Of a DNA stretch of 64,000 nucleotides, positions 43,332 through 52,047 are shown in pieces (position 1 is the first letter of the stretch; each line of letters opens with the position of its first letter). The position numbers were made by a program, and so were the translations under genes. Source of the DNA: Hespellia sp. (GTDB taxonomy: Bacteria; Bacillota; Clostridia; Lachnospirales; Lachnospiraceae); assembly GCA_028693555.1 (NCBI GenBank), contig JAQUVD010000009.1:1-64000 (forward strand). The letters run 5' to 3'. The notes under the pieces are model-generated. The model was not told the DNA's origin, made no database searches, and saw only the letters and a program-made list of their open reading frames with translations.

Positions 43332-44573
43332 ATGAGACAATTGTTACATACTCCCGAAGGAGTTCGAGATATTTATAATAGAGAGTGCAGGCAGAAGCTT
43401 GCGGTACAGGAGAAACTCCGGAATATGCTTCATTCATACGGATATCAGGATATCCAGACTCCGACATTTGAATTCTTTGATGTATTTCGAAAGGAAGTCG
43501 GAACAATATCTGCGAAAGAATTATACCGGTTCTTTGATCGAGATGGGAATACGCTGGCGTTAAGACCTGATATCACACCGTCGATTGCAAGAGCGACAGC
43601 GACTCTTTTTGAGGAGTCTGATCTGCCGGCAAGACTCTGCTATACGGGAAATACATTTATCAATCATTCCAGCTATCAGGGACGTCTCAAGGAGAATACA
43701 CAGATGGGCGCGGAGCTGATCGGAGATGATTCGATTGAAGCGGATGCTGAGATGCTCGCAATGGTCGTTGACGGACTAAAAAGCATTGGACTGGAAGAGT
43801 TTCAGGTGAATGTCGGACATGTTGACTTCATCGAAAGTCTGATGGTAGAGACAGGGCTGGAGGAAGATACGAAGGCCGAACTTCGTATCCTGATCAATAA
43901 TCGGAATTTCTTTGGTGTGGATGAGATTCTGGATGCAACGAATGTTGATCCAAGGATTAAAGATGCCTTTCACAATCTTCAGGAACTGGTGGGATGCGTG
44001 GAAGTATTAGAACAGGCTGCAAAGATTGCACCCAATGAAAATGCGAAGCTTGCAGTTGCACATCTGCAGAAGATGCACGAACTGCTTACCTTGTATGGCG
44101 TGGAAGATCATATTTCATTTGACCTGAGCATGAGCGGCAATTATGGATATTATACCGGAATCATTTTCCGTGCCTATACATATGGGACAGGCGATGCCAT
44201 TGTCCGCGGCGGAAGGTACGATCAGTTGATGGAGAAGTTCGGAAAGCAGACACCTTCCATCGGATTTGCGATTATCGTAGACGAATTGATGAGCGCACTT
44301 TCGCGTCAGAAGATTCAGGTGAGTACCGATAAGGTTTCTATTATCGTGTTTGGTGAGAATACCCGGCAGTGGGCGATTTCTCTTGCAAAAGATTTTCGGT
44401 CAAAAGGGAAGAATATCGAGCTGATTCGCAGAGAAGCAGGAAAAGACAAGGCTGATTATGTGGAGCATGGAAAGCGAAGCAATGCTGTGAGCCTGATGTA
44501 TCTGGAAGAGGATTTTGTGATTGCGATGATTAATCTAAAGACCGGTGAAGAGAAACTGGTGGATTGTAAATAG
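43332..44573 (+). CDS. hisZ: ATP phosphoribosyltransferase regulatory subunit
   Basis: 413-aa HisRS-like protein without tRNA charging function, partner of short HisG. It begins RQLLHTPEGVRDIYNREC and has the motif-2-like LRPDITPSIARATAT and motif-3-like GGRYDQLMEKFG. First gene of hisZ-hisG-hisD-hisB-hisIE. AAAGG lies before ATG 43332. Confidence 0.94.
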   Translation: MRQLLHTPEGVRDIYNRECRQKLAVQEKLRNMLHSYGYQDIQTPTFEFFDVFRKEVGTISAKELYRFFDRDGNTLALRPDITPSIARATATLFEESDLPARLCYTGNTFINHSSYQGRLKENTQMGAELIGDDSIEADAEMLAMVVDGLKSIGLEEFQVNVGHVDFIESLMVETGLEEDTKAELRILINNRNFFGVDEILDATNVDPRIKDAFHNLQELVGCVEVLEQAAKIAPNENAKLAVAHLQKMHELLTLYGVEDHISFDLSMSGNYGYYTGIIFRAYTYGTGDAIVRGGRYDQLMEKFGKQTPSIGFAIIVDELMSALSRQKIQVSTDKVSIIVFGENTRQWAISLAKDFRSKGKNIELIRREAGKDKADYVEHGKRSNAVSLMYLEEDFVIAMINLKTGEEKLVDCK

Positions 44574-44581
44574 GAGGAACT

Positions 44582-45226
44582 ATGAGATATTTGACATTTG
44601 CCCTGACGAAGGGACGTTTAGCAAAACAGACGCTGGAGATGCTGGAAAAGCTTGGAATTACCTGTGATGAGATGAAGGATAAGGACTCCCGGAAACTGAT
44701 TTTTGTGAATGAAGAATTAAAGCTGAAATTTTTCCTGGCGAAAGGTCCGGATGTTCCGACTTATGTGGAATATGGAGCTGCGGACATTGGCGTGGTTGGT
44801 AAAGATACGATCGTGGAAGAGGGACGTAAGGTTCACGAGGTACTGGATCTAGGATTTGGAAAATGCAAGATGTGTGTCTGCGGCTATGCAGATGCCAGAG
44901 AAGTGCTGCAGCACCATGAACTGATCCGTGTAGCTACCAAGTATCCGAATATTGCAAAGGACTATTTTTACAATAAAAAGCATCAGACAGTTGAGATTAT
45001 CAAGATGAATGGTTCCATTGAGCTTGCTCCGATTGTGGGCTTGTCAGAAGTGATTGTGGACATTGTTGAGACAGGATCTACACTTCGCGAAAATGGGCTG
45101 GAAGTATTGGAAGAGGTCTGCCCATTGTCAGCCAGAATGATTGTGAATCCGGTTAGTATGAGAATGGAAAATGCCAGAATTAAAGAACTGATTATGAAAC
45201 TGCGTCAGCTGGTACAGGAGGGATAA
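44582..45226 (+). CDS. hisG: ATP phosphoribosyltransferase, short form
   Basis: 214-aa catalytic subunit of the first step of histidine synthesis. The PRPP-binding loop DIVETGSTLRENGL and the N-terminal ALTKGRLAKQTLEML are present. It lacks the C-terminal allosteric domain of long HisG, so it depends on HisZ encoded just upstream. TAGGAGG precedes the ATG. Confidence 0.96.
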   Translation: MRYLTFALTKGRLAKQTLEMLEKLGITCDEMKDKDSRKLIFVNEELKLKFFLAKGPDVPTYVEYGAADIGVVGKDTIVEEGRKVHEVLDLGFGKCKMCVCGYADAREVLQHHELIRVATKYPNIAKDYFYNKKHQTVEIIKMNGSIELAPIVGLSEVIVDIVETGSTLRENGLEVLEEVCPLSARMIVNPVSMRMENARIKELIMKLRQLVQEG

Positions 45227-45232
45227 CATAAG

Positions 45233-46525
45233 ATGAGAATACAGAAATTAACGAATGAGACAAAATCGAACCTGTTAGAAGACCTCTTAAAGAGAAGTCC
45301 GAACAGTTATGGAAAATACGAGTCTGCAGTAGCAGACATCCTGAATCGTGTCAAAAACGAAAAGGATGCAGCAATCTTTGACTATACGAAGAAATTTGAT
45401 GGGGCAGATGTGGATGAATCCAACATTCTTGTGACAAAAGAAGAGATTGAAGAAGCTTATGAACTGGTCGATCAGAAGCTCCTTGAAGTCATTCGCAAAG
45501 CACTGGTCAACATCAAAGACTATCACCAGAAACAGATGCAGTACAGTTGGTTTGACAGCAAACCAAACGGAACAATGCTCGGTCAGAAGGTAACACCGCT
45601 ACAGAGAGTGGGCGTCTATGTGCCCGGCGGAAAGGCAGTTTATCCGTCATCGGTACTTATGAATGTGATGCCGGCTAAAGTTGCAGGTGTCGACGAGATT
45701 ATTATGACAACACCACCCGGAAAAGACGGCAAGGTCTACCCGACAACACTTGTTGCTGCAAATGAAGCAGGAGTAACAGCCATTTACAAAGTGGGGGGAG
45801 CACAGGCAATCGGTGCATTGGCATACGGAACAGAGAGTATTCCGAAGGTTGATAAGATTGTAGGCCCCGGCAATATCTATGTTGCCCTTGCAAAGAAAGC
45901 GGTATACGGACATGTCAGTATCGACTCGATTGCAGGACCGAGTGAGATTCTTGTCATTGCAGATGAGACCGCAAATCCACGCTATGTTGCTGCAGATTTA
46001 TTGTCACAGGCGGAGCATGATGAACTTGCATCAGCCATTCTGGTCACAACAAGCATGGAGACGGCAGAAAAAGTATCGGCAGAGGTAGAACAGTTTGTTG
46101 CTGAGCTGTCAAGAAAAGAGATCATTCAGAAGTCTCTGGATAATTATGGATATATTTTAGTTGCAGATACTTTGGAAGAGGCGATCGAGACTGCAAATGA
46201 AATTGCATCCGAACATCTGGAGATCATGACCGCAAATCCTTATGATGTTATGACAAGGATTCGGAATGCAGGAGCCATTTTTATTGGCGAATACAGCAGT
46301 GAGCCACTTGGAGATTATTTTGCAGGCCCCAACCATGTCCTTCCGACAAATGGAACCGCTAAATTCTTCTCGGCACTATCCGTGGATGATTTTATCAAGA
46401 AGTCAAGTGTTATCGCATATTCAAGAGAGGCGTTAGAGGAAGTACATGAAGATATTGAGCAGTTTGCGACTTCAGAACAACTAACTGCACACGCCAATTC
46501 AATTCGGGTGCGTTTTGAGAAGTAA
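45233..46525 (+). CDS. hisD: Histidinol dehydrogenase
   Basis: 430-aa zinc enzyme oxidising histidinol to histidine in two NAD-dependent steps. Seen: GGKAVYPSSVLMNVMPAKVAG, the NAD region IAGPSEILVIAD, zinc ligands QAEHDELASA and the C-terminal AHANSIRVR, and catalytic Glu/His in IASEHLEIM. Full length and intact. Confidence 0.97.
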   Translation: MRIQKLTNETKSNLLEDLLKRSPNSYGKYESAVADILNRVKNEKDAAIFDYTKKFDGADVDESNILVTKEEIEEAYELVDQKLLEVIRKALVNIKDYHQKQMQYSWFDSKPNGTMLGQKVTPLQRVGVYVPGGKAVYPSSVLMNVMPAKVAGVDEIIMTTPPGKDGKVYPTTLVAANEAGVTAIYKVGGAQAIGALAYGTESIPKVDKIVGPGNIYVALAKKAVYGHVSIDSIAGPSEILVIADETANPRYVAADLLSQAEHDELASAILVTTSMETAEKVSAEVEQFVAELSRKEIIQKSLDNYGYILVADTLEEAIETANEIASEHLEIMTANPYDVMTRIRNAGAIFIGEYSSEPLGDYFAGPNHVLPTNGTAKFFSALSVDDFIKKSSVIAYSREALEEVHEDIEQFATSEQLTAHANSIRVRFEK

Positions 46526-46591
46526 TATGCTATAATAAACAGAGAAAAAATGGACGGCAGGTTTTGACGTTCGGAATTTGGAGAAGAAGAG

Positions 46592-47179
46592 ATGAATAGA
46601 ATCGGCAGTGTGACCCGTAAGACAAAAGAGACAGATATCGTATTGAAAATCAATCTGGATGGACAGGGAAAGAATTGTATTGATACAGGAATTGGATTTT
46701 TTGATCATATGCTGGATGGATTTGCGCGTCACGGTCTCTTTGATCTGGAAGTAAAAGTAAGCGGAGATCTGAATGTGGACAGTCATCATACGATTGAAGA
46801 TGTCGGTATCGTGCTGGGACAGGCAATTGCACAGGCACTTGGTGATAAAGCGGGAATCAAACGCTATGGCAGCTTCATACTTCCGATGGACGAGACACTC
46901 GCAGTCTGTGCCATTGACTTATCTGGAAGACCGTATTTTAATTTCGATGTGACATTCACTACTGCAAAGCTTGGCGAGATGGATACAGAGATGGTGCGTG
47001 AATTTTTCTATGCGGTTTCTTACAGTGCAGCAATGAATCTGCATATCAAATTGCTGGATGGAATGAATAATCATCATATTGCGGAAGCAGTGTTTAAAGC
47101 ATTTGGCAAGGCACTTGATATGGCTTCGATGGAAGAGCCACGCATAAAAGAAGTATGGTCTACAAAGGGCAGCTTGTAA
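46592..47179 (+). CDS. hisB: Imidazoleglycerol-phosphate dehydratase
   Basis: 195-aa single-function HisB. The manganese-binding His clusters DHMLDGFARHG, DSHHTIEDVG and NNHHIAEAVFKAFGKAL are all present. No phosphatase domain, so histidinol phosphate must be hydrolysed by a separate enzyme. A TATAAT near 46530 might give extra expression. Confidence 0.97.
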   Translation: MNRIGSVTRKTKETDIVLKINLDGQGKNCIDTGIGFFDHMLDGFARHGLFDLEVKVSGDLNVDSHHTIEDVGIVLGQAIAQALGDKAGIKRYGSFILPMDETLAVCAIDLSGRPYFNFDVTFTTAKLGEMDTEMVREFFYAVSYSAAMNLHIKLLDGMNNHHIAEAVFKAFGKALDMASMEEPRIKEVWSTKGSL

Positions 47180-47192
47180 AGGAGACAATAAG

Positions 47193-48476
47193 ATGAGTTA
47201 TAAAAGATTAACCCCTTGTATTTTTATTGAAAATGGAAAGGCAGTCAGATGGTTTGATGACAGTGAAGTGATTTCGGATGATGTGGTTGCACTGGCAAAG
47301 CATTATAATGATCAGGGTGCGGATGAATTACTGGTATTTGATCTGTCAGAAGAGGACGAAGATCACGAGGAATCGATCGATTTATTAAGAAAAATCAATC
47401 GTGTCATTCGTATTCCGATGACAGCCGGCGGCAACATCAAGCGGATGGAGGATGTAAAGAAGGTCCTTTATACCGGTGCTAAACGCTGTATGCTCAATTT
47501 TTCAAAGCCAGATACACTGACGCTGGTTGAGGATGCCGCAAAGAGATTTGGCAAAGAAAGAATTGCGGTCTCACTCAATGATTTCGATGCATTATTCAAA
47601 CAGCAGCATCTGATCGACGAATGCAGTACAGAGATTATCTTTATGCATCGTCTGGACTTGAATTCTGTGATGAATATTACAGAAATTCCATGTGTTGTTG
47701 TAACAGATACGCTGGAAAAAGAGGAGATCTTAAAAATCCTAAAATGTGAAGGTATTAAAGGGGTATCCGGAAAGTTTATCAGTGATGAGAACATGGATTT
47801 TCTGACCTTTAAAGAAATTTGTGCGCAGGAGGGAATCCAGATGACATCATTTGAAAGTATCATGGAATTTTCGGAGTTTAAGCTAAATGCGGATGGTCTG
47901 ATTCCGGTTATCGTGCAGCATTATAAGACAAAAGAAGTTTTGATGCTTGCTTATATGAATGAAGAATCGTTTTATCATACCATCAAATCAGGCAAGATGA
48001 CTTATTATAGCCGCAGTCGTCAGGAATTGTGGGTGAAGGGTGAGACTTCCGGACATACACAGTTCGTAAAATCTTTGACGGTTGACTGTGATCGGGATAC
48101 ACTTCTTGCAGAGGTAGAACAGATCGGCGCAGCATGCCATACCGGCAATCCGACCTGTTTCTTCCAGCCAATTGTAGGCTCCAAGGTTGCAGAGAAGAAT
48201 CCACTCCAGGTATTTGAAGAGGTATATGCAACAATCAGTGACCGCAAAAAGAATCCAAAAGAAGGCTCTTATACAAATTATCTGTTTGAGAAGGGCTTAG
48301 ATAAGATTCTGAAAAAGGTCGGGGAAGAGGCAACAGAGCTTGTCATTGCTGCTAAGAATCCGAACCCGGAAGAGATTAAGTACGAGATGTCAGACTTCCT
48401 CTATCATGCAATGGTACTGATGGTAGAGCGAGGAATTACCTGGGAAGATATTGTAAATGAACTGGCGGATCGATAG
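47193..48476 (+). CDS. hisIE: HisF-like domain fused to phosphoribosyl-AMP cyclohydrolase / phosphoribosyl-ATP diphosphatase
   Basis: 427-aa three-part protein. Residues 1 to about 215 are a HisF/HisA-type barrel: LTPCIFIENGKAVRWF aligns with the HisF start, and RIPMTAGGNIKRMEDV with its phosphate loop. The first catalytic Asp of HisF is Phe11 here, and the second aligns with Asn129 (Asp130 is next to it), so cyclase activity is unlikely. Residues about 225-320 are HisI (YYSRSRQELWVKGETSGHTQ, then VDCDRDTLL and AACHTGNPTCF). Residues about 330-427 are HisE (KVGEEATELVIAAKN). The two C-terminal enzymes look intact. Similar fusions are known in Lachnospiraceae. Confidence 0.9.
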   Translation: MSYKRLTPCIFIENGKAVRWFDDSEVISDDVVALAKHYNDQGADELLVFDLSEEDEDHEESIDLLRKINRVIRIPMTAGGNIKRMEDVKKVLYTGAKRCMLNFSKPDTLTLVEDAAKRFGKERIAVSLNDFDALFKQQHLIDECSTEIIFMHRLDLNSVMNITEIPCVVVTDTLEKEEILKILKCEGIKGVSGKFISDENMDFLTFKEICAQEGIQMTSFESIMEFSEFKLNADGLIPVIVQHYKTKEVLMLAYMNEESFYHTIKSGKMTYYSRSRQELWVKGETSGHTQFVKSLTVDCDRDTLLAEVEQIGAACHTGNPTCFFQPIVGSKVAEKNPLQVFEEVYATISDRKKNPKEGSYTNYLFEKGLDKILKKVGEEATELVIAAKNPNPEEIKYEMSDFLYHAMVLMVERGITWEDIVNELADR

Positions 48477-48558
48477 ATTATTTTAAATGTGAGGATCTAC
48501 AATATTTCAATTACGAAGAACATACAATAGAATAAACGAATCTACAGAAGGTATTATA

Positions 48559-48822
48559 ATGAGTGATTATGAGAGAAGAATGGAACTTTTGAATCAAATG
48601 AAAGGAAACCATACATATCAGTCATCCTCACTTACCTACAATCATGACCCGAAGACTGAGCAGAAAAGTACGCTTGGACTTCGGGTCATGATTTGTATTT
48701 TGGGTTTTATTTGTTATGTGTTTTTGGATTACGGCAATGTGAAAATCTCTAATATTTCAACTCGTACCGTTTTAAACCAGATTGAGAAGCAGATTTCTAT
48801 TCATCAGATGTTAGAGTTTTAG
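48559..48822 (+). CDS. Small membrane protein of unknown function, 87 aa
   Basis: Begins MSDYERRMELLNQMKG, with one hydrophobic segment (LRVMICILGFICYVFLDYG, about residues 43-60) and a polar end. AGAAGG lies 8 bases before the ATG. A 15-bp perfect hairpin with a T-rich tail lies within codons 28-45, and a partial copy of its later coding sequence lies upstream at 48476-48510. Its last 26 bases overlap the AraC gene on the other strand. I do not recognise a family; the odd structure leaves some doubt that it is expressed. Confidence 0.6.
   Translation: MSDYERRMELLNQMKGNHTYQSSSLTYNHDPKTEQKSTLGLRVMICILGFICYVFLDYGNVKISNISTRTVLNQIEKQISIHQMLEF
48640..48710 (+). terminator. Intragenic terminator-like hairpin downstream of the his operon
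   Basis: AATCATGACCCGAAG (48640-48654) pairs perfectly with CTTCGGGTCATGATT (48679-48693) over 15 bp with a 24-base loop, followed by a T-rich stretch to about 48710. It is the only terminator candidate after hisIE and lies within the 87-aa gene. Confidence 0.7.
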
Positions 48823-50035
48823 GCGGTTTGCTGCTAATCATATCACGATAGGCACTCGGTGACATGTTCTGATATTTTTTAAAGGTTTTCGTGAAGTAGC
48901 TCAAATCATCAATGCCACATTGAATTGCGATATCCTGAATAGAAAGGGTTGTGGTGTTTAGAAGAAATAAAGCCTGTTCTATACGCTTTTGATTTGCAAA
49001 ATGTGTGAGTGTCATTCCGGTTTCTTTTTTGAAGAGAGTCGATAAATAACTGCTGTTTAAAAGCAATGTTTTTGCAACGGAAGAAAGTCTTAAATCTTCG
49101 GTTAAATTGAAGGAAATATAATTGATTGCCTGCTGTATTGGCTGGGAATATCCCTTGAGAGAATGGGACTGGACCAACAGGCAATATTTGTGAAGCATAT
49201 TTTTATAGAGTGGATACAATTGCTTGATACTGGTGGTACGTTCTATTTCAAAAGCGTACTTTCTGGATATTTCATCCAGATATACCGGGTGAACATGACC
49301 GAGCTCTGCAGACTTTCTGCAAATTGTATTAAAGATAATCATATAGTTCTTCATGTCGTGCAAAGCATCTGAAAATCGCTGTTTCAGAGCGGGCATGCCA
49401 TCGTTTGTAATGATCTCATTTACAGCAGTAAGATTGCCGGTGGAAATAGCCGTCATCAGATTCCGCTCATTTTGATAGCGGTCTTCCAGCTCTTTGATTG
49501 TTTCTTTGGAGGCGGATGGGTGCTCCGTATTATAATAATATTGAATGGAACGCTTTTCAGTATAACTATTTACTTTTATCTCGGAATCAGGCCATAGATC
49601 TTCCGCAAGGTTTTGCAGAAGTGTTCTTATCAGACGGTCATCTGCAAGGAATGGCAGTGACTGATAATACTGGTGCATGAAACTATTTAGATTCGCCGGA
49701 AGAGAGGCCTTATTACATAATTCAAGCGTCCGGCTGATTGTCATCTTTTCATAGGTAAACGGCCCCACAAACAAAACAGAAAGCCGGTCTGAGTCAGGCA
49801 GACGCATACACACATATTCACAATTGAAATCATCAGAAATCGTTGCCAGAATGCTTCGCTGGCAGATGTCAGGAATAGTTACGGGCCATTGTTCTTCAAT
49901 CTCATCCTGAGAGGTTAGAATGTGCTCGCGTAAGGCATTGTCATACACGGAATCCCATTGAAATGGTTCATTTATAATAAAAGTATGAATTCCAAACCCC
50001 GCTATCGTTTTTCGAACAAAATCAATCGTATTCAT
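48797..50035 (-). CDS. AraC family transcriptional regulator
   Basis: 412-aa regulator. The C-terminal 100 residues hold both AraC helix-turn-helix motifs (LRLSSVAKTLLLNSSYLSTLFKKETG and LSIQDIAIQCGIDDLSYFTKTFKK). The large N-terminal part is helical and not a cupin arm I recognise, so the ligand cannot be named. ATG 50035 has GGAGTGAGG upstream; a longer frame to 50179 would cross the operator region. Divergent from uidA, it probably activates the glucuronidase operon. Confidence 0.87.
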   Translation of the reverse strand: MNTIDFVRKTIAGFGIHTFIINEPFQWDSVYDNALREHILTSQDEIEEQWPVTIPDICQRSILATISDDFNCEYVCMRLPDSDRLSVLFVGPFTYEKMTISRTLELCNKASLPANLNSFMHQYYQSLPFLADDRLIRTLLQNLAEDLWPDSEIKVNSYTEKRSIQYYYNTEHPSASKETIKELEDRYQNERNLMTAISTGNLTAVNEIITNDGMPALKQRFSDALHDMKNYMIIFNTICRKSAELGHVHPVYLDEISRKYAFEIERTTSIKQLYPLYKNMLHKYCLLVQSHSLKGYSQPIQQAINYISFNLTEDLRLSSVAKTLLLNSSYLSTLFKKETGMTLTHFANQKRIEQALFLLNTTTLSIQDIAIQCGIDDLSYFTKTFKKYQNMSPSAYRDMISSKPPKTLTSDE

Positions 50036-50075
50036 TTTATTTGCCTCACTCCTTGTACTTTTTAATACTATTTTC

Positions 50076-50117
50076 GTATTTTTTCTAGTAAAAAACAAGC
50101 GCATATAGAAAAAATAC
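50076..50117. promoter_or_regulatory. 12-bp perfect inverted repeat, operator candidate for uidA/araC
   Basis: GTATTTTTTCTA (50076-50087) and TAGAAAAAATAC (50106-50117), 18 bases apart, so arm centres are 30 bp or about three helical turns apart. It lies in the 174-base gap between divergent start codons, upstream of a TATGAT box near 50162. Likely bound by the AraC-type protein or another sugar regulator. Confidence 0.6.
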
Positions 50118-50209
50118 CAAAAATACAAGAAAAAGTCATAACTCAAAAACAAATTGCTTGCTATGATGTGCTTAGTCAAAGGGCAAACAAATAAAAGGAG
50201 GAAATGAAT

Positions 50210-52021
50210 ATGTTATATCCAATTTTAACAGCAAGCAGATTCGTAAGTGACTTAAGTGGTGTATGGGATTTCAAGTTAGACCACGGCACTGGTTTTGAGG
50301 AAAAGTGGTACGAAGAACCGCTGCAGAACGCAGAGACAATGCCGGTACCAGCCTCTTACAACGATTTAAAGGAAGGAATTGATCATCGTGATCATTATGG
50401 CTGGGTTTTTTACCAGAGAAAAATTGCACTGCCTGAGTTTGTAAAAGGTCAGCGTGTGATGCTTCGCTGTGATGCTGTCACACACAGAGCAAAAATTTAT
50501 CTGAATGGCAATCTGATCTGTGAACATCTCGGAGGCTTCCTTCCATTTGAGGTAGAAATCTCTGACAGTATGCAGGCAGGCGAGAACCTGTTAACGGTAG
50601 CTGTAAGTAATGTGATTGATTATACAACACTTCCGGTCGGCGGTGAGTCAGATATAATGAGCGGCATGCTGGGCGGATTTGGAGAATCTCCTGATGGAAA
50701 GAAAAAGAATAATCCAAATTTTGATTTCTTTAATTACTGTGGAATTACAAGACCAATCAGAATCTACACAACTCCAAAGGATTACATCTCGGATGTTACA
50801 CTTGTTGCTTCCGTGGAAGGAAAGGATGCAAAAATCAAGTATCAGGTAGAGACCTGTGGTACAGGAAACTGTCAGGTTGAGGTATTTGATAAAGCTGGGA
50901 AAATCGTGGCACAGAGTACGGGAACCGAAGGTGTGCTGGAGATTAAAGATGTCACATTGTGGCAGCCGTTAAAAGCATATCTTTACGATGTAAAGGTTAC
51001 ATTTGCAGGAGATGAATATACGGTTCCTTACGGAGTGAGAACAGTCCGAATCGACGGAACAAAGTTCCTGATCAATGAAAAGCCATTCTACTTTAAAGGA
51101 TATGGTAAACATGAAGATACATTTCCAAATGGACGAGGCATAAATCTGCCAATGAATACAAAAGATATCTCTATAATGAAGTGGCAGGGAGCGAACAGTT
51201 TCCGCACAAGTCACTATCCTTATAGTGAGGAAATGATGCGCTTATGTGATGAAGAAGGAATTGTTGTGATCGATGAGACAACAGCAGTGGGAATCAACCT
51301 GCAGTTTGGCGGCGGCGCAAACTTTGGGGGAGAAAAGTGCTCTACATTTGACAAAGAGAGAGGCGTGCAGACGCAGGAGCATCACAAAGATGTAATCCGC
51401 GATCTGATTGCAAGAGACAAGAATCATGCCTGCGTTGTGATTTGGAGTATTGCAAATGAGCCGGATTCCGGGTCAGAAGGAGCTTATGAATATTTTGAAC
51501 CGCTCTTTTCACTGGCAAGAGAACTTGATCCGCAAAAACGACCATGTACGCTGGTAAGCGTTCAGATGGCAAATGCGCCTAAGAAAGACTGTACGGCAAA
51601 GCTCAGTGATATTATCTGTCTGAACCGTTATTATGGATGGTATTTTGGAGGACCGGATCTGAAAGGACCGGAACATGCACTTCGAGCAGAGCTGGAAGAG
51701 TGGGAAGCACTTGGAAAACCATTGATGTTCACAGAATATGGTGCAGATACTGTTATGGGCTTACACGATACAACACCTGTGATGTACACCGAAGAATACC
51801 AGGTGGACTATTACAAGATGAATCACAACGTATTTGATTCGTTCTCGTTTGTTGTAGGAGAGCAGGTATGGAACTTTGCTGATTTTGCTACAAGTCAGAG
51901 TCTGCTGCGTGTGCAGGGAAATAAAAAGGGTATTTTCACAAGGGATAGAAAGCCAAAACTTGTCGCACATTATTTCAAAGACAGATGGCATGAAATTCCA
52001 GATTTTAATTATGAAAAGTAA
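50210..52021 (+). CDS. uidA: Beta-glucuronidase (GH2, Loop 1 type)
   Basis: 603-aa cytoplasmic enzyme that releases glucuronic acid from conjugates. Sugar-binding and immunoglobulin-like GH2 domains fill residues 1-270, then the catalytic barrel. Acid/base Glu417 (SIANEPD) and nucleophile Glu509 (FTEYGADT) are present. The N-x-K pair that recognises the carboxylate is Asn571/Lys573 (GNKKGIFTRDRKPK). A segment at about residues 358-395 (from GINLQFGGG onward) matches the Loop 1 of E. coli GUS, associated with small drug glucuronides. ATG 50210 fits the AAGGAGG spacing better than ATG 50204. Confidence 0.95.
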   Translation: MLYPILTASRFVSDLSGVWDFKLDHGTGFEEKWYEEPLQNAETMPVPASYNDLKEGIDHRDHYGWVFYQRKIALPEFVKGQRVMLRCDAVTHRAKIYLNGNLICEHLGGFLPFEVEISDSMQAGENLLTVAVSNVIDYTTLPVGGESDIMSGMLGGFGESPDGKKKNNPNFDFFNYCGITRPIRIYTTPKDYISDVTLVASVEGKDAKIKYQVETCGTGNCQVEVFDKAGKIVAQSTGTEGVLEIKDVTLWQPLKAYLYDVKVTFAGDEYTVPYGVRTVRIDGTKFLINEKPFYFKGYGKHEDTFPNGRGINLPMNTKDISIMKWQGANSFRTSHYPYSEEMMRLCDEEGIVVIDETTAVGINLQFGGGANFGGEKCSTFDKERGVQTQEHHKDVIRDLIARDKNHACVVIWSIANEPDSGSEGAYEYFEPLFSLARELDPQKRPCTLVSVQMANAPKKDCTAKLSDIICLNRYYGWYFGGPDLKGPEHALRAELEEWEALGKPLMFTEYGADTVMGLHDTTPVMYTEEYQVDYYKMNHNVFDSFSFVVGEQVWNFADFATSQSLLRVQGNKKGIFTRDRKPKLVAHYFKDRWHEIPDFNYEK

Positions 52022-52047
52022 ATGAGGGAGAGAAAGAGAGGTAGCAT

